A stretch of DNA of 64,000 nucleotides from Vagococcus jeotgali (GCF_035918315.1 NZ_CP142146.1:372001-436000); one strand, 5' to 3'; positions 18,028 to 27,404 are shown, numbered from the stretch's first letter. A program made the numbers and translations. Notes: a model not told the origin generated them from the letters alone.

Positions 18028-18942
18028 ATGCTAAACGAAAAAAATATTACATCTAAAAATGAAAACGATACAGAGCAACCTATCTCAATACGCGAAAAAA
18101 TGCCAGAAATATTAAAAATACTTTTAATAGATAGAACAAAATCAACAGCAGCTAAAACTAAAAATATTATATGGGCCACGGACCATTATATTCAGTATGG
18201 TCTCCCTGACTATGCAGAAACCTCTCCAATCCATCCTGATCTTGTTAAAGGTATCATGGGTAAAATTATTGTTCCTCGAGCTTTAAAAGCGGAACATGTC
18301 AAAAAAGATAGAACTAAGACAAAAGCTGAGGTTTTTACTCCTACTTGGATTGTAAAAAAACAAAACGATGAAGTCGATAAAAGTTACCAGGAAGATGATT
18401 TTGAAACCTATATAAAGCGAAAATGGCTAGAGATAACATGTGGTGAGGCACCTTATATGGTTACAAGGTATGACATGGAAACAGGAGCAACGATATCTTT
18501 AGAAAAACGTGTGGGATTTGTAGATCGAAAACTAAAGAGAATTAGTCAAAATATAGCTTGTGAAGACGAATGGCATAAATATGCTATTTTGGCTTATCAA
18601 TCAAGTTACGGATTTGAGTGGAGTGGCGACTCTCTTTTATTAGCTAGAGAAAATTTGTTAGAAACCTATATTGATTATTACGAAGACAAGTTCAGCGTAT
18701 TTCCATCCAAGGAAAATATTCATCAAATTGCTGAAACCATTAGCTATAATGTGTTTCAAATGGATGGATTAAAATATATTATACCACTGAGTGAAACACG
18801 AGAAAAAAATATCAAAGCACAGCTCTCTTTATTTGATGATGAACCATTGGAAGAGGAGTGGATTATAAAACCAGGTAAACGTGTAAAAATTATGAATTGG
18901 GAGACCAATAAAATGGAATTTTTTGATAAGGGGATCAAATAA
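18028..18942 (+). CDS. Restriction-system subunit M-like protein
   Basis: A 304-residue protein resembling those annotated 'restriction endonuclease subunit M'. Visible: IIWATDHY near residue 50, AEVFTPTWIVKKQND near 110 (motif-X-like) and WLEITCGEAPYMVTRYD near 145 (which may replace the methyltransferase glycine motif), then GFVDRKLKRI and GFEWSGDSLLLARENLL. No NPPY/DPPY catalytic motif is present, so it is probably not a methylase alone. The next gene starts 3 bases later. Family assignment is from memory; function in the complex is unknown. Confidence 0.7.
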   Translation: MLNEKNITSKNENDTEQPISIREKMPEILKILLIDRTKSTAAKTKNIIWATDHYIQYGLPDYAETSPIHPDLVKGIMGKIIVPRALKAEHVKKDRTKTKAEVFTPTWIVKKQNDEVDKSYQEDDFETYIKRKWLEITCGEAPYMVTRYDMETGATISLEKRVGFVDRKLKRISQNIACEDEWHKYAILAYQSSYGFEWSGDSLLLARENLLETYIDYYEDKFSVFPSKENIHQIAETISYNVFQMDGLKYIIPLSETREKNIKAQLSLFDDEPLEEEWIIKPGKRVKIMNWETNKMEFFDKGIK

Positions 18943-18944
18943 TT

Positions 18945-21900
18945 ATGGATATTACAACAAAAATTAAAACAACTAAAACCATTCATCCGCAAATATATGC
19001 CTATGTGTTACCAGAAATACCTGAAAAAAAAGGCTGGGTCAAAATTGGTTACACTGAAAAAGAAAACGTTCATGATCGAATTAAGCAACAAGTTAAAACA
19101 GCAGCAATGAATTTATCTTATAAAGTATTATGGCATGAGCCAGCGCAATATGAAAATGGGGAATACTTTAAGGATTATGCTGTTCATTCGTACTTAACAA
19201 AATACAAACAAGTTGAGCGACATGCTGATAAAGGTAGTGAATGGTTCTTTTACAACGGCACACCAGAGAAATCGAAATCTGATTTTTTAGATTTCAAATC
19301 TGGGAAAATAGACCAAGCAAAAGAAAAAAGAAGCTACCAATTAAGAGCGGAGCAAGAACAAGCAGTTACGCAGACATTGAATTATGCATCCAATCATCCA
19401 GAAGGTGAATTTTTATGGAATGCTAAACCAAGGTTTGGTAAAACTTTAACAACGTATGATTTTATCCGTAAAATGGATGCAACCAATGTATTGATTGTTA
19501 CCAATCGTCCAGCTATTGCACATTCATGGTTTGATGACTTTGAAACATTTATTGCCGGACAGACATCATATCGTTTTGTGTCAACTTCAGATACTTTAAA
19601 AAACCGACCTGTTTTAAGTCGTGAACAATTTATTGAAGAAGTAGAAAATGATGCTGATGCTAAACAAATCGCCTTTATATCGTTGCAAGATTTAAAAGGT
19701 TCTATCTCATTTGGGGGCAGTCATGAAAAATTAAAGTGGGTCAAAGATTTATCATGGGATGTTTTGGTTATTGATGAAAGTCATGAAGGTGTGGATACAC
19801 TTAAAACAGACGTAGCATTCAATGAAATAAAAAGAGGATTTACTCTACATTTATCAGGAACGCCGTTTAAAGAAGTCGCATCTGGAAAGTTTTCAGAAGC
19901 TCAAATCTATAATTGGACATATGCTGATGAACAGCAAGCAAAACAAGATTGGGATGAAACATCAGAATTGAACAATCCTTATGAAAAATTGCCTAAATTA
20001 AATATGTTCTCATACCAAATGGGTCCTATGATTGTAGATGAGGTTAAAAAAGGTGCGAACATTGATGGTAAAGACACAGATTATGCGTTTGATCTGAATG
20101 AATTTTTTGAAACCAATGATTCAGGTAAGTTTGTACATGAGGCAGATGTTTTAAAATGGTTGGATTCATTGACACGAAATGAAAAATATCCGTTTTCTAC
20201 ATCTGAATTGAGAAATGAATTAAAGCATACGTTTTGGTTGTTAGATCGTGTAGCGAGTGCCAAAGCACTTGAAAAATTACTAAAGAAGCATGCAGTTTTT
20301 GAAAACTATACGATTGTGTTGGCAGCAGGTGATGGTAAATCCGATGATCATACTGTTATTAGTGAGAAAGCGCTAGAACGTGTTAAAAAAGCAATCAAAG
20401 ATAACGAAAAAACAATAACACTTTCTGTAGGACAGTTAACAACAGGGGTAACAATTCCTGAGTGGACAGCGGTATTAATGCTATCTAATATTCAGTCGCC
20501 AAGTTTGTATATGCAAGCTGCTTTTAGAGCACAAAACCCTTGGGAATATGAATTAAATGGCGCATTTAAACAAAAAGAAAATGCTTATGTATTCGACTTT
20601 GCACCAGAACGTACTTTGACTATTTATGATGAGTTTGCCAATAGTCTATCTAAACGTACAGCACAGGGTGCCGGTACATCCGATATGCGTTCTGAAAACA
20701 TCCGGACATTACTGAATTTTTTCCCAGTTATCGCAGAAGATAGTGAAGGTAAAATGGTAGAGCTAGATGTGAACCAAGTCTTGACAATACCTAAGACCAT
20801 TAAAGCTCAAGAAGTTGTAAAAAGAGGCTTTATGTCCAATTTACTATTTCAAAATATATCAGGTATTTTTGCTTCAACTGGTGCACGTGAGATACTGGAA
20901 CAGTTAAATCCAGTCGATACTGGCAAAGTGACACCACGTCAAACTAGTGAGCCTATTGATACCAAAGAAATAGAATTAGATGATGTCGGTGAGGTTAAAA
21001 TTAACGTATCTGATGTTCAAGAGAAAACTGAAGTCATCTTTGGAAATAAAGTGTATGAAGAGAGCATCCAAAAAATTTCAGATAAAGCTGGACAAGTGCC
21101 AGACCCTAAAATTTCTAAGACTGTAGTTAAAGAGATTACAAATCTGATTCAAACTCCTTTGACAGCAGTGGCTAAAGAGCAAGGTTTAACCCAAAAAGCA
21201 GGCGCAAGAGTGGTGCAAAAAAATGTGCAAGAGATTGAGCGTGCTGTAGAAATGATTTATCAACAAGAAGCCATTAAATCTAAAGAACTAGCTAGCGAGT
21301 ACCAAGAGCAGTTAAAAGAGGCTTCTGATGATGCTAGCCTTCTTGCTGAATACACATCTGAATATGAAACAAAAAAATTACAGAATGAAAAACAGTTTCA
21401 GCATCAACTAAAAGAAACGATTGAAGAAAAGACACAAGAAGTGGTTGAAAAATCTGTTAAAGAGGTTGTCAAACAAGCTGAAACAAATAAAAAGAATGAT
21501 GTGGAAGATGATGTTCGTGCGCGTCTAAGAGGTTTTACAAGAACCATCCCTTCATTTTTAATGGCATACGGTACTCCAGAAACAACGCTTGATAATTTTG
21601 ATGAAACGATTGAAGACCATGTGTTTAAGGAAGTCACAGGGATTACATTGGAACAATTTCGGTTATTACGCGATCAGTATCATTTTTTTGATCCAGTTGT
21701 TTTCAATGAATCCATACAAGAATTTTTAAATAAAAAGAAACAGTTAGCAAATTATTTTGATGAGACTCAAACGGAAGATATCTTTGATTACATTCCACCA
21801 CAAAAAACCAATCAAATCTTTACACCAAAAAAAGTCGTTAAAATGATGGTGGACCAACTAGAGAAAGAAACACCTGGTTTATTTGAAAATCCAGATAAAA

Positions 21901-22217
21901 CATTTGCGGATTTGTATGTAAAATCAGGGTTGTATTTAACTGAAATTGTAAAGCGATTGTATGTAGGGTTAGAAGAGAAGATTCCCGACTCAGATGAGCG
22001 ACTAAAACATATTTTAGAGAATCAGATTTATGGGTTTGCACCCACAGAAATCATTTATAATATTGCGCGTAACTTTATTTTTGGTTTTAATGAACAGATT
22101 AAAGATATTGATGACTCACACATTGTTTTATTAGATACAACACCGTATGCGAAAGGTGAGACAAGTATGACACTAGAAGAAAAATGCGATCAACTATTTG
22201 GAGGTAATGACGAATGA
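18945..22217 (+). CDS. GIY-YIG nuclease / SF2 helicase / methylase fusion
   Basis: A 1090-residue multidomain protein. Residues about 15-110 are a GIY-YIG/T5orf172-type nuclease (YAYVLPE, WVKIGYT, an Arg in HDRIKQQ and a Glu in GSEWFF). Residues about 150-560 are a superfamily 2 helicase: PRFGKTLTT Walker A, VIDESHEG motif II, LSGTPF motif III and QAAFRAQNPW as divergent motif VI. A charged coiled coil follows (about 760-880). The C-terminal 150 residues hold Eco57I-like motifs X and I (IFTPKKVVKMM, FADLYVKSGLYLTEIVKRL) but stop before motif IV, which lies in the next, ATGA-overlapping gene. Probable ATP-dependent restriction subunit. Confidence 0.8.
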   Translation: MDITTKIKTTKTIHPQIYAYVLPEIPEKKGWVKIGYTEKENVHDRIKQQVKTAAMNLSYKVLWHEPAQYENGEYFKDYAVHSYLTKYKQVERHADKGSEWFFYNGTPEKSKSDFLDFKSGKIDQAKEKRSYQLRAEQEQAVTQTLNYASNHPEGEFLWNAKPRFGKTLTTYDFIRKMDATNVLIVTNRPAIAHSWFDDFETFIAGQTSYRFVSTSDTLKNRPVLSREQFIEEVENDADAKQIAFISLQDLKGSISFGGSHEKLKWVKDLSWDVLVIDESHEGVDTLKTDVAFNEIKRGFTLHLSGTPFKEVASGKFSEAQIYNWTYADEQQAKQDWDETSELNNPYEKLPKLNMFSYQMGPMIVDEVKKGANIDGKDTDYAFDLNEFFETNDSGKFVHEADVLKWLDSLTRNEKYPFSTSELRNELKHTFWLLDRVASAKALEKLLKKHAVFENYTIVLAAGDGKSDDHTVISEKALERVKKAIKDNEKTITLSVGQLTTGVTIPEWTAVLMLSNIQSPSLYMQAAFRAQNPWEYELNGAFKQKENAYVFDFAPERTLTIYDEFANSLSKRTAQGAGTSDMRSENIRTLLNFFPVIAEDSEGKMVELDVNQVLTIPKTIKAQEVVKRGFMSNLLFQNISGIFASTGAREILEQLNPVDTGKVTPRQTSEPIDTKEIELDDVGEVKINVSDVQEKTEVIFGNKVYEESIQKISDKAGQVPDPKISKTVVKEITNLIQTPLTAVAKEQGLTQKAGARVVQKNVQEIERAVEMIYQQEAIKSKELASEYQEQLKEASDDASLLAEYTSEYETKKLQNEKQFQHQLKETIEEKTQEVVEKSVKEVVKQAETNKKNDVEDDVRARLRGFTRTIPSFLMAYGTPETTLDNFDETIEDHVFKEVTGITLEQFRLLRDQYHFFDPVVFNESIQEFLNKKKQLANYFDETQTEDIFDYIPPQKTNQIFTPKKVVKMMVDQLEKETPGLFENPDKTFADLYVKSGLYLTEIVKRLYVGLEEKIPDSDERLKHILENQIYGFAPTEIIYNIARNFIFGFNEQIKDIDDSHIVLLDTTPYAKGETSMTLEEKCDQLFGGNDE

Positions 22218-23239
22218 AATTTGATGTAGTAGTGGGAAATCCCCCTTATCAGGAATCGAGACAAGATACTCGTGATGAGGCAATCTATAACTATTTTTAC
22301 GATTTATCTAAAGAAATATCTAATCAGTATTGTTTGATTTCACCAGCTAGATTTCTTTTTAATGCAGGTAGTACAGATAAAAATTGGAATAAAAAAATGT
22401 TAAATGATCCTCACTTAAAAGTAGTATATTACAATCAAAAATCCAGTGAAGTATTTGCTAATACTGACATTAAGGGTGGTATTACGGTAATTTATAGAAA
22501 TGACCAAAAAGATTTTGGAGAAATTGGAACATTTACTAGTTTTGAAAATCTTAACTCTATTGTTAAAAAAGTTGAGATGAAATCCGATCAAACAATTGAT
22601 GCAATTATATCTGGACAGGGAGTTTATAAATTTACTAACAAGATGCATCATGATTACCCTGAGGTTCGAAATATCTTATCTAAAAGTCATCCTAACGATG
22701 TGGGGACAGGTGTTTTGGGTACACTTGATAATATTATATTTTTCCAATCAAAACCAAACGACGAATTTGATTATATTCAAATTTTAGGACGCTATAAAAA
22801 TGAGCGTGTATGTCATTGGGTAAGAAAAGATTATATAAATGAACCAATAGGATTTGATAAATACAAAGTTATTTTACCAAAAGCCAATGGATCAGGAGCA
22901 ATCGGAGAGGTTTTGAGTACACCACTGATTGGAGAACCACTGATTGGTTTTACACAAACTTTTATTTCAATAGGTGCTTTTGATAGTTATAGTGAAGCAA
23001 ATAAAGTTTTAAAATATATAAAATCTAAATTTGCTAGAACTATGCTTGGTGTTTTGAAAATAACACAAGACAATCCAAAAGACAAATGGGCTAAAGTTCC
23101 AATGCAAGACTTCACAGATAATTCTGACATAGATTGGTCTCAGTCTATTCCTGATATTGACCAACAGTTGTACAAAAAATATGGGTTAGAACCAGACGAG
23201 ATTGAATTTATTGAATCAAAAGTAAAATCTATGGATTAA
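22214..23239 (+). CDS. N6-adenine methylase, NPPY module plus recognition part
   Basis: A 341-residue protein that opens directly with KFDVVVGNPPYQ, the catalytic motif IV of N6-adenine methyltransferases; the SAM-binding motifs are at the end of the preceding ORF. The remainder (SPARFLFNAGSTDKNWN, then a variable region) resembles Eco57I-type methylase C-termini that include target recognition. It overlaps the helicase gene by 4 bases, so the two chains are probably made in equal amounts and assemble into one enzyme. Target sequence unknown. Confidence 0.8.
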   Translation: MKFDVVVGNPPYQESRQDTRDEAIYNYFYDLSKEISNQYCLISPARFLFNAGSTDKNWNKKMLNDPHLKVVYYNQKSSEVFANTDIKGGITVIYRNDQKDFGEIGTFTSFENLNSIVKKVEMKSDQTIDAIISGQGVYKFTNKMHHDYPEVRNILSKSHPNDVGTGVLGTLDNIIFFQSKPNDEFDYIQILGRYKNERVCHWVRKDYINEPIGFDKYKVILPKANGSGAIGEVLSTPLIGEPLIGFTQTFISIGAFDSYSEANKVLKYIKSKFARTMLGVLKITQDNPKDKWAKVPMQDFTDNSDIDWSQSIPDIDQQLYKKYGLEPDEIEFIESKVKSMD

Positions 23240-23302
23240 ATCAGTAAAGGTTATGGGTTGGAGAGATGCGTTTATTTAAGTATAGGGTTGGAGGAGAATA
23301 AA

Positions 23303-25294
23303 ATGAAAGCTGATACGGTACATTTTTTTAAATTTTTAGAACAGAAGAATACAATTTTTAACATTCCTGTCTATCAACGTAACTATGAGTGGTCGACACA
23401 ACAATGCAAACAATTAATCAAAGATATTGAAAAAATCATAGAGAGTGATTTTATGATTACTCATTTTTTAGGGACTATTGTATATGTAAATGATACGGGT
23501 CCACAGTTGAGTCATTATTATAATATCATTGATGGTCAGCAACGTATTACTAGTTTTATGCTCTTTTTAAGAGCAATAGCATCTGTGACGGATGATCAGT
23601 TGCTAAGAGATGAAGTGATAGAAGACTATTTAAAAAACTTGAGACACTCAGAAAATGATCACCTAAAGCTAAAGTCAATTGAAAAAGATCGGATTGCGTT
23701 TAAAGCAATTATGGAAGATCAAGTAGGTCAAGGGTCTAAGCTGTATGAAAATTATGAGTTCTTCAAAAAACATATTACAGAGTCAGAGTACACTGCTCAG
23801 CAATTCTTTGATGCGTTAAGCAAAGTTCAAATTGTCTATATCGAATTAAATGGTAATGATAAAGGCGAAAATCCACAAGTTATTTTTGAAAGTATCAATT
23901 CAACAGGGCTATCATTGACCTCATCGGATTTGATTCGTAATTTTTTATTGATGGGTATGGATTACGAAGCTCAGACAAGATTGTATCATGATTATTGGGT
24001 TAAGATTGAGTCAAGAATTCCAACCAACCAAATTTCTACTTTTATTCGCTTCTTTTTGACCTTTAATACATCAAATGTTGTCACAGAGGGGCGAGTGTAC
24101 CAAGAATATAAGCGTTTTTTTGAGGAGAATCAATTAGATTCTGAGACAGCCATACAAGAGTTAACTCTATACTCGTTATACTATCAATGGTTGAATGAAG
24201 AACAAATTCCAAATGGTAACGTTAATGCGCATTTAAAACATATTAATGCGATGAAAGCGACAGTTGTCTATCCTTATTTAATGAAAGTTTTAAAATATAC
24301 AGATGATGGTCTTTATAGTTGGGATGAGACACAATTAATCTTTGAAACCATTGAGTCTTATTTGTTTAGACGGTCTGTTACTGATAAAAAAACGAATGTA
24401 CTAAACAAAGTTTTTGCAGCTTTATCACGAGACGTTTCACAGCAAAATGAATCAGAACGCTTAATTCATGAACTTCTAAGTAAATCTGGAAATCAGGTGT
24501 TTCCAAGAGATGATGAATTTATAGAAGCTCTGTCACGTACTGATTTGTATAATCGCCGCAATAACATAGCTAAATTAACTTTAATGGGTATAGAATCTCT
24601 AAACAACAAAGAAAATGTCGAGTATGACTCTATCCAAATTGAACATATTTTACCTCAAGAATTAAGCAATGAATGGAAAGTAGAGTTAAAAAATGCTCAA
24701 ATGATTCAAATGAAATACTTACATACACTAGGTAACTTGACTTTAACAGGATATAATTCAGAACTTTCAAACAAAACGTTTGCTGAGAAGAAAATGACGT
24801 ATAAAGACTCTAATATTTCAATGACTCGAGACCTATATCAAGATTATGCGACATGGGATGAACAATCTATCATTTCTCGTGCTAAAAAATTAAGTGCATT
24901 AGCAACATCTATATGGGTTTTACCCCATACAAGTGAATCAAAAGAGATTGTTTCTTTATCTGGAGAGCACTACTTAGATGAGGAAGTCAACATAACAGGC
25001 AGTAAACCGAGAGCGCTATCTATTTTAAATCGAGAGTTTAAAGTGGATAGTTGGAAAAAAGTATTGATGATTTTCCTAGATTTTGCTTGGGAGAAGGACA
25101 GTCAGACTTTTGAGGTTCTAAAAAGGAAACAATCCTTAAATCGCTTATTTAATTCATCAGATCCTAAAAGTCCAGGGAAATTATCAAATGGTTTGACAGT
25201 AGAGACTAATTTTAGTGCCGAAAGCATGCTGTCTATTGTAAAGATTATCGCAAAAGAGTATGAAGTTTATGATGACGTGAGTTATGTGATTTAG
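23303..25294 (+). CDS. GmrSD-like DUF262/DUF1524 nuclease
   Basis: A 663-residue protein with an N-terminal DUF262 (ParB/Srx-like NTPase) marked by IPVYQRNYEWS and IIDGQQRITS, and a DUF1524 HNH nuclease with IEHILPQELSNEW and LHTLGNLTLTGYN near residues 450-480. This GmrS-GmrD fusion architecture is typical of type IV enzymes that cut modified phage DNA. The start is the ATG at 23303, with TTGGAGGAG upstream. The C-terminal ~120 residues are a separate unassigned domain. It follows the methylase gene by 63 bases. Confidence 0.85.
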   Translation: MKADTVHFFKFLEQKNTIFNIPVYQRNYEWSTQQCKQLIKDIEKIIESDFMITHFLGTIVYVNDTGPQLSHYYNIIDGQQRITSFMLFLRAIASVTDDQLLRDEVIEDYLKNLRHSENDHLKLKSIEKDRIAFKAIMEDQVGQGSKLYENYEFFKKHITESEYTAQQFFDALSKVQIVYIELNGNDKGENPQVIFESINSTGLSLTSSDLIRNFLLMGMDYEAQTRLYHDYWVKIESRIPTNQISTFIRFFLTFNTSNVVTEGRVYQEYKRFFEENQLDSETAIQELTLYSLYYQWLNEEQIPNGNVNAHLKHINAMKATVVYPYLMKVLKYTDDGLYSWDETQLIFETIESYLFRRSVTDKKTNVLNKVFAALSRDVSQQNESERLIHELLSKSGNQVFPRDDEFIEALSRTDLYNRRNNIAKLTLMGIESLNNKENVEYDSIQIEHILPQELSNEWKVELKNAQMIQMKYLHTLGNLTLTGYNSELSNKTFAEKKMTYKDSNISMTRDLYQDYATWDEQSIISRAKKLSALATSIWVLPHTSESKEIVSLSGEHYLDEEVNITGSKPRALSILNREFKVDSWKKVLMIFLDFAWEKDSQTFEVLKRKQSLNRLFNSSDPKSPGKLSNGLTVETNFSAESMLSIVKIIAKEYEVYDDVSYVI

Positions 25295-25298
25295 ATGA

Positions 25299-25575
25299 AC
25301 TAATACCAACTGGCGACAAAGTAGAGAACGTAAAGTCGTAGAAGCATTTGCAGATGAGTGGGGAATAGACGATAACATACTAGAACGCTCGTTGTCTAAC
25401 TATTCGCTATCGAATCATGCGGAGGCTCCTTACATTGAAGAACTGATTAGAAGTGTTGAGTTTAACAAAGCTAAGAATCAAGATGCAGGTAACAAATTAC
25501 GTCATAATATGATTTTGAAAAAAAGAACTTCCAAAGTGGATGTCAGAGATTAAACAGAAGTATGATTCGCAATAA
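25299..25575 (+). pseudogene. Fossil 3' end of a type I restriction gene (hsdR)
   Basis: An open stretch without a start codon translates to VVEAFADEWGIDDNILERS and on to NKLRHNMILKK, which resembles the C-terminus of HsdR subunits. After the A7 run at 25518-25524 the expected ending (ELPKWMSEIKQKYDSQ) continues only in the next frame, to a stop at 25573-25575. It begins 5 bases after the DUF262 gene. This suggests that a type I system stood here before. The HsdR assignment is from remembered family sequences. Confidence 0.6.
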
Positions 25576-25678
25576 AAGGGGAACGAGTTACTGAATTACT
25601 TTACAGAATTTTCCGAACGGGAAAGCCCATGGTTTTAATCGTGGGATGATAGTGAGGTGGTGATGTGGGTTCTCTTTT

Positions 25679-25716
25679 AGAGGACTCGAAGAACCAAATC
25701 CTCTCTATCTTTTTTT
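25679..25716 (+). terminator. Insulating terminator in the IS605 left end
   Basis: AGAGGAC...ATCCTCT stem followed by CTATC and T8, upstream of tnpA. Similar terminators limit transposase expression in IS200 relatives. Confidence 0.65.
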
Positions 25717-25772
25717 TAACAATTAATGTATGTCCTGTTGATTAACATACATTTCCGTGCTAATATTAGCTT

Positions 25773-26168
25773 ATGGAAGAATACAGAAGAACTAAAACAA
25801 CTGTGAGTTTAATCAACTATCATTTTGTGTTTTGCCCCAGATACAGACGTAAAATATTTTTAAATCAACATTTAGATGTTAGATTTAAAGAATTGGTAGG
25901 TCAGATTGCTGAAAAATATGATTTCAATATAGTGGCGTTAGAGACTGATAAAGACCACTGTCATCTTTTCATAAATGCACTACCTACTTATAGCCCTGCT
26001 GATATAATGGCGAAAATTAAAGGAGGGACATCAAGGCAACTACGTGATGAATTTTCAGAACTAAAGGCAATGCCTAGTTTATGGACACGTAGTTATTTCG
26101 TATCAACAGCTGGGAATGTATCTAGTCAAACAATTAAGCGATACGTTGAAAATCAAAGAAAGGGGTGA
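25773..26168 (+). CDS. tnpA: IS200/IS605 transposase TnpA (Y1 HUH)
   Basis: Single-strand transposase that cuts and rejoins the element's ends using hairpin recognition. It has 131 residues. The HUH metal motif is seen as DHCHLFI and the catalytic Tyr in IKRYVENQ near the C-terminus; the N-terminus YHFVFCPRYRRKI is family-typical. No clear ribosome site lies before the ATG. The stop overlaps the tnpB upstream region. It looks intact. Confidence 0.92.
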   Translation: MEEYRRTKTTVSLINYHFVFCPRYRRKIFLNQHLDVRFKELVGQIAEKYDFNIVALETDKDHCHLFINALPTYSPADIMAKIKGGTSRQLRDEFSELKAMPSLWTRSYFVSTAGNVSSQTIKRYVENQRKG

Positions 26169-26173
26169 TTAAC

Positions 26174-27250
26174 ATGAGTCAAGCTATGACCGTCAAAATA
26201 AAATTAAACCCAAATGAATTAGAAGAGGAGTTAATCACTCTTTCTTCTTTAACGTACATAAAGACTGTAAACTCGCTTGTTTCCGAAATGGTAAAGTCCA
26301 AAGAAACAACTAAAAAATCATCTAAAGATATTAAAGCACCATTAAATAGCTCTGTTAAAAATCAAGCTATTCGTGATGCTAAATCAGTCTTTAAAAAAGT
26401 AAAGAAGGACAACTTTAAAAAAGTTCCTATTTTAAGGAAACCAGTTATCATATGGAATAACCAAAATTTCACCATCTGCGAACATGGTATCAAAATGCCT
26501 TTTATCGTAAATGGAAAATCTGAAAAGATTGAAATATCAGCCATCATTTCTGATTATGAGCGTTTATTATTGAATAGAGCTAGTAAGGTTGGAACTCTTC
26601 GAATCACTAAAAAAGGTAATAAATACATTGCCCAAATTGCTGTTGAAATACCAGAACCAATTAATACGTCAGTTAAAACAATGGGTGTTGACTTAGGTAT
26701 TAAAATACCAGCTGTATGCTGTACTAATGATAATGAAGTAAAGTTTATCGGCAATGGTAGAATGAATAAATATGTAAGACGTCAATACAACGCTAGAAGA
26801 AAAGAATTAGGTAAGGCTAAAAAAATAAACGCTTTAAAAAAATCAAATAACAAAGAGCAACGATGGATGGCAGACCAAGACCATAAAATTAGCCGAGATA
26901 TTATTGATTTCGCTATTCAAAAAAATGTTGGAATCATTCGATTAGAAAAACTCGCTAATATCCGTAAACAGACAAGAAAAAGTCGTAAAAACAACCGCTC
27001 ATTAAGTAATTGGTCATTCTATCGGTTAGCTTCTTATATTGAATATAAAGCTAAGTTAGTTGGTATTAAAGTGGAATATGTTAATCCAGCCTATACAAGT
27101 CAACGTTGTCCAAATTGTGGACACATTAATCATGCAAAAGACCGTAAATATGATTGTTCTAATTGTCAATATACTGGCCACCGTGATATTGTCGGTGCTA
27201 AAAATATCATTTATGCACCTGTACTTGATGGTAATAGTCAAGTAGCCTAA
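26174..27250 (+). CDS. tnpB: RNA-guided nuclease TnpB (IS605-associated)
   Basis: Compact RuvC nuclease, ancestor of Cas12, guided by an RNA made from the element's right end. It has 358 residues from the ATG at 26174 (AAAGGGGTG upstream); a GTG at 26165 is the alternative. RuvC residues are visible: Asp in MGVDLGIK, Glu in IRLEKLAN and Asp in GHRDIVGAKN. The zinc ribbon is CPNCG...CSNCQ. All catalytic residues are present, so activity is plausible. Immediately downstream of a restriction locus. Confidence 0.92.
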   Translation: MSQAMTVKIKLNPNELEEELITLSSLTYIKTVNSLVSEMVKSKETTKKSSKDIKAPLNSSVKNQAIRDAKSVFKKVKKDNFKKVPILRKPVIIWNNQNFTICEHGIKMPFIVNGKSEKIEISAIISDYERLLLNRASKVGTLRITKKGNKYIAQIAVEIPEPINTSVKTMGVDLGIKIPAVCCTNDNEVKFIGNGRMNKYVRRQYNARRKELGKAKKINALKKSNNKEQRWMADQDHKISRDIIDFAIQKNVGIIRLEKLANIRKQTRKSRKNNRSLSNWSFYRLASYIEYKAKLVGIKVEYVNPAYTSQRCPNCGHINHAKDRKYDCSNCQYTGHRDIVGAKNIIYAPVLDGNSQVA

Positions 27251-27404
27251 ATAGTTATAGACTCTGATTTAGGACGGGGTATTGGCATACCCTTAGCTTT
27301 AGGTTAGTACAAAACAGAAATGGACTGCGTACGTTATAACACTAGAGAATCCCACCTCAATCACCACGTGATTAGGCTTGCGACTTTAGTCGTGGGAGTG
27401 TCAA
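27150..27404 (+). ncRNA. Likely omega/right-end RNA of TnpB
   Basis: In TnpB systems the guide RNA scaffold covers the tnpB 3' end and right-end noncoding region, with the guide taken from the flank. Here 154 noncoding bases follow tnpB and fold near the end (CGACTTTAGTCG). If the boundary is right, the guide begins at 27405 (AATTCATCTAAC...). Positions are inferred from family knowledge. Confidence 0.35.

Larger units (their letters stand above)
25605..27404 (+). mobile_element. IS200/IS605-family transposon with tnpA and tnpB
   Basis: About 1.8 kb. The left boundary is placed after TTAC (25601-25604) and the right end at TCAA (27401-27404), the pair used by IS608-like elements. A subterminal hairpin on the left (CCCATGG...CGTGGG, about 25626-25645) and one on the right (CGACTTTAGTCG then TGGG, about 27381-27396) have related sequences. 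Single-strand transposition leaves no target duplication. A further hairpin with a T-run (25679-25716) ahead of tnpA probably blocks transcription from outside. Confidence 0.8.

Noticed and set aside
27251-27404. CRISPR-like repeats near TnpB
   Set aside because: No repeated spacers; only the transposon's terminal hairpin.
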